Source: Chinchilla lanigera (Eukaryota > Chordata > Mammalia > Rodentia > Chinchillidae). Taken from it: a stretch of DNA of 64,000 bases. The position numbers were made by a program, and so were the translations under genes. The DNA lies in assembly GCF_000276665.1 (NCBI RefSeq), contig NW_004955402.1, positions 3,530,802-3,594,801 of the forward strand, in the 5' to 3' direction. The notes below the pieces were generated by a model. That model ran no database searches. It had not been told where the DNA came from and was given only the letters and a program-made list of their open reading frames with translations. Positions 11,566 to 23,196 of this stretch are shown piece by piece (position 1 is the first letter of the stretch; every line of letters starts with the position of its first letter).

Positions 11566-12574
11566 AGAGTTTAGCACAGGAAAGGCAGGCGTCTTCCAGA
11601 AGCACTGTTGGGTATCCCAGAAAAACATGTTCCTCTGAGCTTTGGGTGAGAGGAAGGACGGATTTACCAGGCCAACGTAAAGAAGCCTCACTGTGTGTCA
11701 TTGTCTTTGAAGACTGGTTTGAACTGGATGCAGCTGGAAGTGGGAAATAAGTCCTCTTACCTGAAACCCATGAAAAGCCTTCTCCTCTTAACAGACCTTG
11801 GCCTTGAAGCCAGGAGTATCTGCCTTCCAGAAACTGGGAATGGGGTCCCGAAGGCTGGATCTCAGCCTGGCTCTAATGCTTACGGGACATCCAAAGGAAA
11901 TCTCATCCTTCATTCTTGGATGTTTCCACCTCAGGAGAGGTGGCGAACCCAGGCAGCTAGCTGTCCAAGGCCACGGCGGGCCCACATGGCATGCTGGACC
12001 ACTAAGAAAGAGGGACTCCTGTCTCAGTGATCTTCCCGAGACTGAGACAACACACCCTGCGCTCCCACGGCTTAAAGCAGGAGGGGCTGATTTGGGTTCA
12101 TGGTTTGCAGAGCATTCAGTTCCTAAGGGGTTGGCTCAAGGCAGGAAGGCCATGGTGGAAAGTCTGGCAGAGGAAAGCTGCTCATGTCACAGTGCACAGG
12201 AGGCAAAGCAGGGACAGCTAGAGAGAGAGACAGACCCTACCAGGTCTGGCCCAGTGACCTGCGTCTGCTGACCAGACCCCGCCTCCAACACGGTGTTCAG
12301 CTCTGATCAGCGTAGCACAGAATGAGGCAATCACCTTATACAAGTCCTGCCTCAAACGCATGTGTCTTTGGGGGGTCATTCCAGGTCTAAACCACAACAC
12401 CTCCTTGGCCAAAAATAGAAAGGTTTCCTTCCTATAGGTCCTATTAAAAGTCAACTGCTGGAAAACAACCTCCAAGATCTGTGTAAGTTTCATGACACAA
12501 GTGGGCACTGTGTGTTTATTATGTTGATGCCACGTGCAGCCTGTGCAAATGCACACCGTGGCCCTGCTTAAACC
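11566..12574. other. Unique sequence, 1 kb
   Basis: No repeat is recognised. Overlapping plus-strand open frames of 111 and 157 codons (11695-12271) exist in GC-rich sequence. I see no domain, no signal peptide, and no acceptor/donor pair that would make a convincing exon. Confidence 0.4.
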
Positions 12575-12620
12575 AGTGTGTGTGCGTGTGCACGCGTGTG
12601 CATGCATGTATGTCTGTGTG
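12575..12620 (+). repeat. (GT)n microsatellite, imperfect
   Basis: 'gtgtgtgcgtgtgcacgcg' followed by 'tgtgcatgcatgtatg': alternating purine-pyrimidine with CG and AT interruptions. Confidence 0.85.
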
Positions 12621-13574
12621 CTATTTGAAGTGTGTACATTAAATCAAATTGTGTAAATTAAACCAAAGGTATGCATTCTGAGATCTGTAGATGCCTATGT
12701 GTACGCATACGCTAGAAGTCCTTGGGGAGCACACAAGTCACTGTAATTCCAAAGCTTAGGATAAGCCAGGCCTGGAGAAGCGAATATGCTCCGAGGTGTG
12801 TGCTGGCACAGTATACGGAAGTTTCCCCCAAAAAACAAATACCATTTACTCACTTACGAGACTGTATTACAAGCACAGGCCATAAAGTACTTCAACTGCA
12901 TTTCCCCAAAGGTTCCAGTTCTTCCTGTTGTTCCCAATTCTTATGTGGCCCTCGTGCCACTGCTAGAATGCCTTCTGATGGGACAGTTTGTCTGTGTCAA
13001 TTAAAGTGCATCTATCTGTAGGGCTTGCTTAGCATCTGAACGAAATAAGAGATGTTCCCATTAGTAAGTCACAACGATCAAACGGATCGCACACCCCCTC
13101 TTGCTTTCCACATCAGTGAGGCAGATCTATCTGCTGCATTTGAAATGAAGTTCTCCCTGTAAATGAATCTCTCTGCTTGGCTGGATCCATATGCAGGCAA
13201 TGATAGTCACCCTTCATCTGACCAAAAGCAGTCTTCAATTTCTTCCCACCACGGCTGCAAATTAAACTGCTTTATAACTGTTTCTTACTGGTTGCAATCA
13301 AAACACAGGGGTGTTCTCCGATCCACGTTGGCAGCACCCCAACGAACACGTGTTGGTCACGTGCCTTGTTGTACGGATATTATCACGCTTTGTGACAATC
13401 AAGTTACATATCTCCTCCCACATTAACAGCAAAGTTTATCCTAAAAGATGCCTGTACTTGTCACTCCACATACTTATTCAAAGAGAATTACACAGGTTAG
13501 TAAGCATCTTTCTCAGTTCTTTGACTTTCATAAATTAATCCAGGAAATACCTCCTTATCTCTGCTATTTACCCC
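12621..13574. other. Unique sequence
   Basis: No gene or recognised repeat. Several short open frames are present and unsupported. Confidence 0.4.
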
Positions 13575-14310
13575 CTTTACTTTTTATTTTTAAATTTTTT
13601 GGATATAATTATACATATCACGGTGTCCAGGGTGATCATGTGGTGTAGGTACACAAGGTGTAGTGATTAAATCTGAATAATTAGCATTTCCATCTTAAAC
13701 ATTTATCATTTCTTTGTGTGGACAGCCTTTGAAACTTCGTTGTCTAGAAAGTATGTGACAAAATGTTGTCGGCTCCAATCACACTTCTGCGGAGCACTAG
13801 AACTTATTCCTCCTAATTCGCTGCATTTTGGTGCCAGTTTTCCAGCCTCCGCCCTACTCCTCCCTCCTCTTCCTGCTCTTCCCAACCTGCAGTGACTATG
13901 GCTCTACTCTCTCCCTCTGTGAAATCAACCCTCCCAACTGCGACACGCGGAGGAGAGTGTGTAGTATCTATCTAGGCACCAGGCTTATTTCATTTACCCT
14001 AACATCCTCCACAGCTATTATGAAAATACTGTGGTATGGAGATTCCTCAAAAACCTAGAGGTAGAGATCCAATAGGATCCAGCAGTCCCTTTCCTGGGTC
14101 ATCGCCCAAGGGGATGAACTCAGAATGTCAGAGATCCAGCTGCACTTTTGTGTTCACTGTTCCCACCAGCTAAGAAAGGGAATGGGCCGAGGTGTCCAGT
14201 GATGGGTAAATGGCTAGAGGAAATGTGTAGATGCAAACTGGAGTATTATTCAGCCATGAAATGAATGGAATCCAGCCACCGGCAGGAACATGAATGGAAC
14301 TGAAGTCACG
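13575..14310 (-). mobile_element. L1 insertion with 5' inversion (twin priming), minus strand
   Basis: 13575-14012 is the reverse complement of an L1 3' UTR and ORF2 end: T-rich start, 'tacacaaggtgtagtg', 'aacatttatcatttctttgtg', 'ggcttatttcatttacc'. 14013-14310 is sense-strand L1 ORF2: 'ggtatggagattcctcaaaa', 'ccagcagtccctttcctggg', 'ggagtattattcagcc', 'gaacatgaatggaactg'. In an intact L1 the end of the second piece abuts the inner end of the first. That is the arrangement produced when a second internal priming event inverts the 5' part of the new copy. Confidence 0.8.
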
Positions 14311-15140
14311 GCCTGCTTTATGTGATAGGTCCTTCCCGATTTATGTGATGTCACCCTCATCTCTGTTTCTTTTACTGCTTTAACAAAGTCGCCCAGGCAG
14401 GATACTCTGGCTCCCACGCACAGCTAGAATGGCCCTGCTCTGCCTGCGTGCCTCAGTGACATTTCCAAAGTGTAAAGTTCATCCCGATAGAGGAAACACT
14501 GCCGCCCAGCTCAAAATTAGAATCTGGGATTGCTTCCAGGCCCTGGAACCAACACACTGCAATTCATCCTATCGAGGAAGCGGACAAGGAACTGCTGTGT
14601 GATCAGACTGAGTCTGCGCACAAGACTTCCTTATTTCAACCAAGGAACGCAGGAGGAGGAAAATGGTTTCACAGAGTTTTTCGGAACTGTCAGAAATTGG
14701 TTTGGAATGTGTTTTGCCCTTTTGTAACCCTCATAAAGCCATGATACCCACAAAAAGCCTTAGGAATTTGGATCTAATATTTTACCCAAGGCAAGAGAGG
14801 ACCAAGCCATTCACTTTCTTATGGAATGTGATTAGTGGAGGAAAAAAAGGCAGCCAAGGGCAATTTCAGCTTTATGCGTAGGCAGCCATTCTCACAAGTT
14901 AATACTAAGCGGGCAGACGGAATTAAAATCTTTCTACACGTTCGGGACCTCTTATGTGGGTATTTCCGATTTTTTTTCATTACATAGTTTTCTGTCTGAA
15001 GTTGTTTACGGATCTGGGCAAATGATTTTGCGTTCAATTCTGGTAGATTGAGGGCTATACTGTGATTATTCTTCTGTGTTTCATCAACAACTTGTTTAAA
15101 AGTGATTTCCACAATTTGATGAATAAGTTCATTCTTATTT
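14311..15140. other. Unique sequence
   Basis: No recognised repeat. A minus-strand open frame of 97 codons (14819-15112, extendable to about 106 without a start) is Lys/Asn-rich with no domain I know. It is not called as a gene. Confidence 0.4.
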
Positions 15141-15150
15141 CAAGCCTAGG

Positions 15151-15227
15151 TTTTGGGGCTGGGGTGCAGCTCTGTGCTCAGCATGCTTCAGGTCCTGGGT
15201 TCAAGCTCCGCCCCACAAAACCTCCCC
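15151..15227 (+). mobile_element. ID SINE, plus strand, with target-site duplication
   Basis: 'ggggctggggtgcagctctg', 'tgctcagcatgcttcagg' and 'tcctgggttcaagctccg' form the tRNA-like unit. The perfect duplication 'caagcctagg' flanks it at 15141-15150 and 15228-15237. The tail is only weakly A-rich. Confidence 0.85.
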
Positions 15228-15237
15228 CAAGCCTAGG

Positions 15238-15409
15238 GTTCCCATGCTGTTCGCCTTCCTGGGAAACACGAAGAGCAACAGGGAGAACGTCGGCGCCGGC
15301 TGGGGTAGGAGAGTGTGTCCTTGCACACCACTGGGGACTGTTTCCAGGACTGGAAGACCTAAGACCTGGGAGAATGACTAGGTCTCTTACTGTAAAAAGA
15401 TGAGAAGAA
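15238..15409. other. Unique sequence
   Basis: Short unique spacer between two SINEs. Confidence 0.4.
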
Positions 15410-15590
15410 GCCGGGTGTGGTGCCGCACACCTGTAAATCCAGCCTGGGAGGCTGAGGCAGGAGGATTCCAAGTTCAAGCCCAGCCTGGAGTGACCTAAAG
15501 AGGTCTTATCACAAAATTTTAAGAAAGGGGCTGAGGTGTAGCAGAGTGTGAAGTCCCTGAGTTCAAACTCCAGTGCCTCCCCTGAAAGCA
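15410..15590 (+). mobile_element. B1-dID composite SINE, plus strand
   Basis: The B1 half has 'gccgggtgtggtgccgcac', 'gggaggctgaggcaggagga' and 'ttcaagcccagcctggag'. An A-rich linker ('acaaaattttaagaaa') is followed by the ID half, 'ggggctgaggtgtagcagag' and 'gagttcaaactccagtgcc'. B-box-like sequence is kept in the ID half. The tail has expanded into the GGAA-type repeat that follows. Confidence 0.88.
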
Positions 15591-15694
15591 AGAAGGAAGG
15601 AAGGAAAGAAGGAAGGGAGGGTAAGAGAGAGAGGAAGAAAAAATGAAAAAAGAAAGGAAGAAAGAAGGAAAGAAAGATGGGAAGGAAGGCAGGA
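15591..15694 (+). repeat. Polypurine (GGAA/GAAA)n tract
   Basis: About 104 bases of nearly pure purine on the plus strand, grown from the A-rich tail of the preceding SINE. Its complement gives the Pro/Ser/Phe/Leu-rich minus-strand open frame that spans 15178-15795, which is therefore an artefact. Confidence 0.9.
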
Positions 15695-16145
15695 AGGTTG
15701 ATTCTCCTTGGAATGATTTCTACTGCTCCAAATAAAGCAACACACACACGTACTTGTGCACTTGTTACTTTGCGTCTTGGCTGAACGATCTTCACGTTTC
15801 CCTTACAAACTGGCGCACTTTCATGTCTTCTTCCCCTAAACCCAGGTTTGGTGCAGGACGCGCTGCATTTCCCACTGAGGCCGAGACAGGGCGCTGTTGC
15901 TTTTCAGCCCTCTCGAACACTGAGCCTGAGGTGACATAAGCAAGTTCAATCTTCTGATGGGAAAAATGGAAAGCCAACATGGACTTCTTTGTCGTCATAA
16001 TCCTGGAAGCCAGGAGCCCAGTTCATTATTGATGGGGTGCCGGTGCACCGCCATCCCTTCTAGCACTCGGGCACCTGTCCCCTGTCCCCGACCCCTTTGG
16101 GAGAGGTCTGCAATGTTTCTTCATGAATGGCTGGCCTGGACTTCT
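15695..16145. other. Unique sequence
   Basis: Nothing recognised. Confidence 0.4.
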
Positions 16146-16157
16146 CCTCCAAATGAA

Positions 16158-16250
16158 AAAAAATTTTTTTTTTGGGGGGGGTACTGGGAATTGAACTCGG
16201 ACCTCGTGCTTGCCAGGCACGCGCTTGTGCCACCGAGCTATATCCCCAGC
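16158..16250 (-). mobile_element. ID SINE, minus strand, young
   Basis: Read on the minus strand: 'ggggatatagctcggtggc' head, 'gcgcgtgcctggcaagcac' and 'gagttcaattcccag' with a C/A-rich tail. The perfect 12-bp duplication 'cctccaaatgaa' flanks it at 16146-16157 and 16251-16262. The A and B boxes are close to tRNA form. Confidence 0.92.
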
Positions 16251-16262
16251 CCTCCAAATGAA

Positions 16263-17204
16263 CTTTTGTCTGCTAGTTTTATGGTATTTGGGGAAAGGTC
16301 AGACATTCTCTAGCCCACAGTCCATGAACGCAAGGAGGGTGCGGGGTCCTGCAGCCCTCGGGCACTGTGCGCTCACCCCCTGCTCTCGTAGCCCTGGAGG
16401 AAGCCTGCTGTGCAGCGGATGGGGCACGGAACAGCGATGTCCTTGGGCTGTTTGGTGCCACCCTTTCTTTTAGAAAAATAACTTGCTATGTTTTCCAGGT
16501 GTCACTTTCTTAAATAAAATAATAGTTAGATCACAAAATAAGGATTATTCTATAGTCAATTCCTTACTGAACTTTCAAAATGAGCATGTACATTCCTTTC
16601 ATTTATTCTTTATTTCCCAAAGAAAACTTTTGTTACTGAGAAGGATGCTTCCTTGAATACTGCTTATGAGTGGCTTCAGATAGCTCAGTGTACTGAGTAA
16701 TCTTAGTATGATAGAGCGCTTACTGGTCATCTAGGGTTTGGTTCAATTTAAAGTAGCCATCCCGAGGCTACAGGAAGTATGGCTCCGAGGCTCCAGCCAG
16801 GCAGCCAGCCTACCCACACCAAGGAAGCCCAATAGTCACACGGACACGGCCCAAGGGGGCTGACAATAAAGCAAACATCACCATTCCCACAATTGTCCTG
16901 CCCTATACTGGGAACTAATTAAGAAAAATAAATCTAAGAACATTGATAAAAGATAGCAGAGAGATGCAAGACTAACACTTAAGGTCAGCAGCACTCTCAG
17001 CTGTGCATATTTAAGATTTATGAAGTCGGTGATAACAACCTGTGTTGTCTTTCAGGCCTCATGGAAGAGATGGGTACCACTGGTTTTAGAGAAGTGAACG
17101 GCACTGACCAGACTTGCTACCCATCAAAGAGACTAAGGGAAATAAAGCTTGGATCTGAGGATGTGTCCGAGGATGGCTGACTCAAGCTTTTCTTTGAAAC
17201 AACG
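16263..17204. other. Unique sequence with a possible decayed ID copy
   Basis: 'gatagctcagtg', 'gatagagcgcttactgg' and 'agggtttggttcaattt' at about 16676-16748 suggest a heavily altered ID element, plus strand. The rest is unrecognised. Confidence 0.35.
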
Positions 17205-18612
17205 TTTTAAGTCACAATTTAAATATCACAAAAGCAGTCAGTATAAAGCGAACAGTTCAGTGATATTTAGCACATGCACACACGGGGAGTTCACTAACTT
17301 AGAACATTTTCATCCCTTTAAAAAGAACCCCATATCCACTAGCTGTCACTCATTTCTCACTGCCTCCCACTGCTGGGCTAATCAACTTCCTGTCTCTGGA
17401 GATTGGCCTGTTCTGGGCATTTCCTAAACCTGGGATCATACAGTGGGTGGTCAGTTGTGACTGGCTTCCTTTTACTTAGTACAATGTTCATCCATGCTGC
17501 AGTATGTGTCAGAATTCATTCCTTCTTATATCCAGATAATATTCCACTGGATAGATTACCACATGATTTTTTAACTTAATCCATTCATCAGTTGATGGAA
17601 CTATGAGTTGTTTCCATGTTTTGCCCATTATGAATGGTACTGCTGTGAATATTCACAAATTTTGCGTGGATGTGTGCTTTCATATGTATTAGAGTGCTCT
17701 CAGGTATATAACTAGGAGAGGAATGACTGGGTCACATGGTTACTGCATGTAGAACCATGCTAGGAGCTGCCCCTTTTCCAAAGTGGTGATGTTATTTCAT
17801 ATTCCCATCAGCAATGTATGAGGGAGCCAGTTTCTTCACATTATTGCCAATATTTCTGATTTTGTTTTTATTTTATCATTTTTATAATAACACTAGTGGG
17901 TATAAAGTAGCATCTCATTTTAATTTTGTTTTTCACTTTCCAATGATATTGAGCATCTTTTCCTGTGCTTATTGGGCATGTGTATATCTTCTACAGAAAA
18001 ACTGCCACTTATATTCTTTAACCATTTTAAGTAGGTTATTTGTCTTATTGTTGAGTTGTAGGATTTTCCTCATATACTCTGGATACCAGTCCTTTGTGGG
18101 AGGTATGACTTGCAAATCTTTCCCCCATTCTTTGTGCTGTCTTTTCATTGTCTTAATGGTGTCTCTTAAAACACAAACATTTTAATTTCTCTATTTTTAT
18201 TTTTATCATTTGTACTTTTGATATCCTATCTCGAAAGCACCTAACCCAAAGCCATAAAGATTTATGGCTGTTTGTTTCCTAAGACTTTTAAAATTTTACT
18301 TCTCACATTTAGGTCTCTGACCCATTTTGAACCATTTTTTGTATATGGTGTGAGGTAGGGACAAAGCTTTCTTCCTTAGCGTATGGTGATCCAGTCACCC
18401 CAGCAATGTTTTGAAAATACTATTCTTTCCCCATTGAATGGTCTCGATGTTACTATTGAAAATGAACTGGCCATAAATATAATGTAAGTTCATTTCTAAA
18501 CCTTGCACTGTAATCCACTGATGTATATATCTATCCCAAGCCAGTGTGGCATTGTGTTGCTTCTTGTAGCTCTGTAGTGAATCTACTCTTGAATTAAATG
18601 CCCTCCCCATTC
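17205..18612 (-). mobile_element. L1M (L1MB/MC-like) 3' UTR and ORF2 end, minus strand
   Basis: The best preserved old L1 here. The plus strand reads the classic antisense text in order: 'gaacagttcagtgatattta', 'agaacattttcatccc', 'taatccattcatcagttgat', 'tgactgggtcacatggtta', 'cccatcagcaatgtatgagg', 'gtataaagtagcatctcatt', 'attgttgagttgtagg' and 'tctctgacccattttgaa'. About 1.4 kb of the element's 3' part remains. The 5' part is absent. All frames are broken. Confidence 0.9.
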
Positions 18613-20280
18613 ACTGGGAGATCTGTGCCCTCCCACCACACCTCAGGCAGGTTAATTTACTTGATCAAAAAATTTATTTCTTTCTCAAATGTCAACAATT
18701 CCATGAGTCACTGTTCTTCCCAAGGGAAGGAGTGACAGCTAACAATGCCCTCTTCCTGATCAAACCTGGCCTGCTTCTCTGAGCCCTCTTCCAGAGCAGC
18801 TCTCAGCCTTGCCCTGTAGGGACCTGAAAGACAGGGACACAGTTCCCAACAGCTCAAGCCCCATCCCTACCACAATCAGTACAGGGCCTGCCTGAGAAGA
18901 TGGAAAGCTGCCCCAAAGACTTGCTGTGGGCTCCAGGGACATCTGAGCACAGGGCTGTCCCCAGGCCTCTGCAGGAGGGGCAGCCTGATGGCACTAATGC
19001 AGGTAGCAGCCTAGAGGAGCCTCCCACTTAGGCCCCACCTTTCTTGCTCCTTGTAACTTTTCACTTCCCTGTGCTGCAGAAGCTCCACTTCCCCTCCTTG
19101 CTTCCCTCTTCTCCTTTCAAAGTTCTCAGTCGCATCTGTAAACGCTCCCTAGTTCACAGGCATTTCCTGGAAATGCGTCCTTAGTGCTCGGTGTTCTGCG
19201 AGGTTGATCTCTGGTGGAGGGCAGGAGAGGGGCTTGGGGAGGCGGGGAGGAGCAGCTCTCCTCTCAGTGTGGATGAAGTGAAAAAGAACTCAAAACAGGT
19301 GCCTGACAACGCAGCACAACCATAAAACAATTCACTTTATCCACACCATCTCTGTTTCCAATGTCAACTCAAGCAGCAAGTGATGGAATAAAGACGTTAC
19401 CATGGAACTGAGGGACAAAGGGGACAGGGGACAGTCCAGGAGGATGAACGACAGTGAGAAAGAAGCAATGGCTGGGGTCTCTAGGCACAAATGGTCAGCA
19501 CAGAGGCATCAAGAAATTCCGCCAGGACAGCTCTTGGCAAGGAATGGAACCCACAGCAAACCTTAGGCTTATTACTGGGAAAGAAGGTCAGGTACTGCGA
19601 TGGGTGGGCACCTGTTTGCTTGGGATGGCAGTCTAAGCTGGAATGGGACCCAATCATGGATCACTGGGGTCACGCGCTAGGAGAGCAGAAGCCAGGCAGC
19701 CAGACGTGGACTGCAGGTCTTCTTCACTTCTCCCTCATGTGGGACTAGTGAAGGGCCTGCAGCCATGAACAGTAAAGTCTACCCATGGGAGCCCATGGCC
19801 CCAGCCATGGGAAGAAGAGCTGGGAGCAGCCTGGGTGGTGGACAGTGACTTGCTCTAGGTAGCAGAGCAACACCAGGGAGAGAGAACCAGGAGGAGTGGC
19901 TGCACTGGAGGTCCCCTGGAAGACGGTACTGGACACGGGTTCTGGGCCTGGGCCCGGACAACAGTGAGAGGAGAAACACCCCAAACACAGCTGTAGGTGT
20001 GGCTGGTTAGGTGGGCAGGGCCAGGAGAAAGACAAAAATTCCTAACTGACACTGAATGCCAAGAGCTGCAGTGAGATGCCGGGAGCGTCCCCAGGAGATA
20101 CCTATCAGGACAGCACTGCGCGCCACTTACACCCTGTCTGAAAGCCGCAGAGGGGAGGAATTGTAGGGTGGCGGCAATGCGACTGCCAAGTCACCCACAC
20201 AGATGTGATGATTCCCATGAGAAGAATTCAGAAAGAGGAGGGGATGATGGAAAAGACCGCCTCACTGTTCTGCGTTTTAT
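18613..20280. other. Repeat-poor, GC-richer unique block
   Basis: No known repeat is seen in 1.7 kb. Overlapping open frames on both strands at 19454-20052 are unsupported. Parts of 18760-19140 could be a decayed LTR, but I find no clear ends. Confidence 0.35.
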
Positions 20281-20720
20281 TTTCCTTTGTTCTTTTAATA
20301 TTCTGCCAGGCAGCCGCCCTGTCCTATGGATCTGACAGCATCAAGAGTTATAATTTTTAAGCCATTCATTCTTTGATAGACGCCATTTTCAGTATGTTAT
20401 TTTGTAACAGATTTTACTTGAATTTTAAAAGAAGATAAATAAGTTTTTACCTGAGTATAAGAGTTTTAACTCTGAAAAGAAGCCAACTGGTTTTCAGGTT
20501 TTTCTATTTGGTGCACTTAATAGTTACACACTTTAGAGAATGCCTCATTTAAATTCTGATGTATTTTAATAAGGAATGAAAAAAATATCACCCAGTATAT
20601 TTTTTCTTAAATTACCCTAGTGCTTGATTACTCCTCCACAATCAAAATCATGTCTTAAATATGAATGATACAAAACAAGACTACAGAGCAAGCGTCTAAC
20701 CACGGGATGTAAGCGGCTTG
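20281..20720. other. AT-rich, repeat-free block
   Basis: A run without recognised transposon sequence, with few CpGs and many AT-rich hexamers. Composition alone would fit a conserved non-coding element, but conservation cannot be judged from one sequence. Confidence 0.3.
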
Positions 20721-22443
20721 TTTAAAATGCCATACCTAGCTATTCAGTAATCACTTCCTAATAACCCCTTTCATCTCCAGATCTACTTAGCCATCAGGCA
20801 CCAGTGAGGAGAAGCTGGCAGCAGACTTTACAACTGCACATTAGTCTTACATTTCATGACAAGCTAATTCTAGAGAGTTCTGCAGAGAGACAAACACAGG
20901 TCTTTGTGATTTTCTTGCCTGTGCATGAAGGAAACGCATGTCTTGCTGTAAGTGAAAGATAAAAGAGCACAGACATACACTTTTCACTTCACCCCCTGGC
21001 AGTGACAATGTGCCCCGACTGCACCGCAGGTGACACGGCCCCTAGCTAAGTCAACAGAGGGGGGCGGGGTCTGATTCCACCACACCTGCTCCAGGCAAAG
21101 GCACTGCTCCAGGGCCCTGCGGAATGACAGCCACCTGCCACTGAGCTCTGGGGTCGCACACTGCGTGAGCATAAAGCAGGACTCCGCTGCCACATTTTGT
21201 GCAGCAGAAAACACAACCAGAGTGTGTGAGAAATGACAAATATGCTTGGCTTTTTCCCCTCTTCACACAGAGCACATTTCAGTGCAGACTGACCCCAGGT
21301 CGTGCTTTAATGGTGTGTCTAATTAAAGCCAAAGTCCCACCTAGTGTCCAGTGGGTGTCTATTCAGCACTAGACTGGAAGAGGAAAACAGCTTTTAAGGA
21401 ATTAGTGAATCCACTCCACAAGCCATACCTGAGCAATACTTCATGCCCTTGGTGCAAGCTTCTGAGATTGCCGTGAAAATCGCCTGGTAAAATGATAAAC
21501 CACGGTGTAAATCTTCCCAGATTTGAGCGGCTGCGTGTTTGGCAGGAAAGCCCAGGCACAGATGTTGTTTATAATGCTGTGCACAAATAAATGGGATCTG
21601 CTGTTTGATACATCAGGCTGAAGAAGATGGAGGAGGACTCGCGCTATACCCGTCCCCAGCCACATGCTGCCAACAAACTGCATGACTTCAAAACCGTCAT
21701 CCTGACGAGGTTAGCTGAATCCAGGGTAAGACACAGGACCCCACTGAACCCGAGAGAAGACCGCAGAGTCGAACCTATCCATGCTAAAGGAATGTCACCA
21801 ACAAACGCTACCCGGCCAGATAGCAGAGTTTACGGTTTTCTAAATGGTTAGATTCTAATGAGTGTAATCAGGCCGAGCCAAAGTCTGTAGAAGGAGACAC
21901 GCATTTTGGGGAAGTTAATTCTCCCACACAGGGACTGAACTGCTCGGTGCTTTCAGGCCCACAGTGGACAGAAATAGCTCTCACCACGCAATTGAGTTAG
22001 CGGTTTTCAACATCTGGCAAGAAGACAGAAGAGAACATAGATGTGAGCACTGCAAATCTGAGATTAAAAGATAACATATAAAATGAAACTCACTTTTCGG
22101 TTTGACCCAACCTTCTTTTTCTAGTTTTCCGCATGAAAATACACCAGTGTTCTCAAACATATTTTGAGATTCTGTTCCTTTAAATCCAATGACCTTGAAC
22201 TATATCTTTATCTCTTTAATTTCAAGTGAGCTTTTGGTTGGCCTGCTACATAACTTTAATAACAGTATAAAAATTACTAGCCCAATGCAATCTTGCACCC
22301 AGAATTCAAAAAGCAGGGTGAGCTGACCCGGGTCTGGGTGACCACTCCGTGCATGAAAATAATTCTTGTGGGAAAACTGCTTGGGCACAAATATAGTGAG
22401 CAAGGTTCAGGCTTGTCCAGCACACATGAAATAGGTAGTATGA
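20721..22443. other. Unique sequence
   Basis: No repeat is recognised. The plus-strand open frame at 21627-21851 contains a donor-like 'ccagggtaag' but lacks a pyrimidine-rich acceptor upstream, so no exon is called. Confidence 0.4.
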
Positions 22444-22530
22444 CCCCGGGGATTCAGATCAGAGGTAGGATGCTTACCTAGCATGTGTGAGGCCTTGGCT
22501 TCTGCTCTCAGTGGCAGAAAGATAATAAAC
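22444..22530 (+). mobile_element. Old ID-like SINE, plus strand
   Basis: 'ggggattcagatcagagg', 'aggatgcttacctagcatg' and 'gtgaggccttggcttctg' match the ID order with many substitutions. A-rich sequence follows. Confidence 0.6.
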
Positions 22531-23007
22531 TGTAAAACACAGAATATGTATTATTCAAAGGAAGCACACTGGCCAGCACCTAGGCACGGCCGTCGGTCCG
22601 CAGTCCCCAAGCGGAACCACACGCGGCTGAGCTGCCCCGAGATCTACAGGTTCCAAATGGGTCACGCCAGAGAGGAAGTGATGCAGGGAGAAGCCAGGAG
22701 GAGGCAGCGTCCCCTGCTGAGGCTCTACTGCAGAGGAGGCTGACCGGGCGGGGACAGGACTGACACAGAGCCCGCTGGGTGGACCCAGGGGAGGGCAGGG
22801 AGGTCCCGAGGCTGCCTGTGTGCTTGATCTTCTGCTCCTGGGGAAACTTTCATTTCTTCCATCTCCTAAACACTTCTTGGCTTAGGTAAAGCCAAGAATG
22901 AAAATGACCGCCCTCACTCGTTCTATCTGCTTGCAGTATGCCCAGCCTTCCCGAGACATGCCCGGGATTTGCGCAGTCTGTTCACCGTTCTTTGTTTGAG
23001 TTCACAA
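22531..23007. other. Unique, CpG-containing block
   Basis: 22575-22760 has more CpGs than its surroundings ('cacggccgtcggtccg', 'cacgcggctgagc', 'gaccgggcggggac'). It is too short and sparse to be called a CpG island. No promoter motif is seen. Confidence 0.35.
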
Positions 23008-23196
23008 AAATGGAGCTGAGGGTCTACAAGTTAGGGAAGTGCTCTGCTACTGAGCCACACTCTCAGCCCAAACATCTGTGCTTGTTTGTTTTGAGATGGG
23101 GTCTTGCAATATTGCCCAAACTCATGACTCAAGCAATCCTCCTGCCTCAGCCTCCAGAGTAGCAGGAACTATCAGTGTGACACCATGCCTGGCCCC
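23008..23196 (-). mobile_element. B1-dID composite SINE, minus strand
   Basis: The plus strand reads the reversed ID half ('aagtgctctgctactgagc', 'cacactctcagccc'), then a T-rich linker, then a reversed B1 ('ttgagatggggtcttgcaat', 'ctcctgcctcagcctcc', 'caccatgcctggcccc'). Same layout as at 2351. Confidence 0.85.

Noticed and set aside
15178..15795. 205-codon minus-strand open frame, the longest in the window
   Set aside because: It runs through an ID element, a B1-dID and the complement of the polypurine tract. The Pro/Ser/Phe-rich part is simple-repeat translation.
21627..21851. Possible exon with donor-like 'ccagggtaag'
   Set aside because: No branch point or pyrimidine tract before the frame, and the frame continues through the donor without change in composition.
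22483..22743. CpG island or promoter
   Set aside because: Under 200 bp and with modest CpG density. The frame begins inside an ID element.
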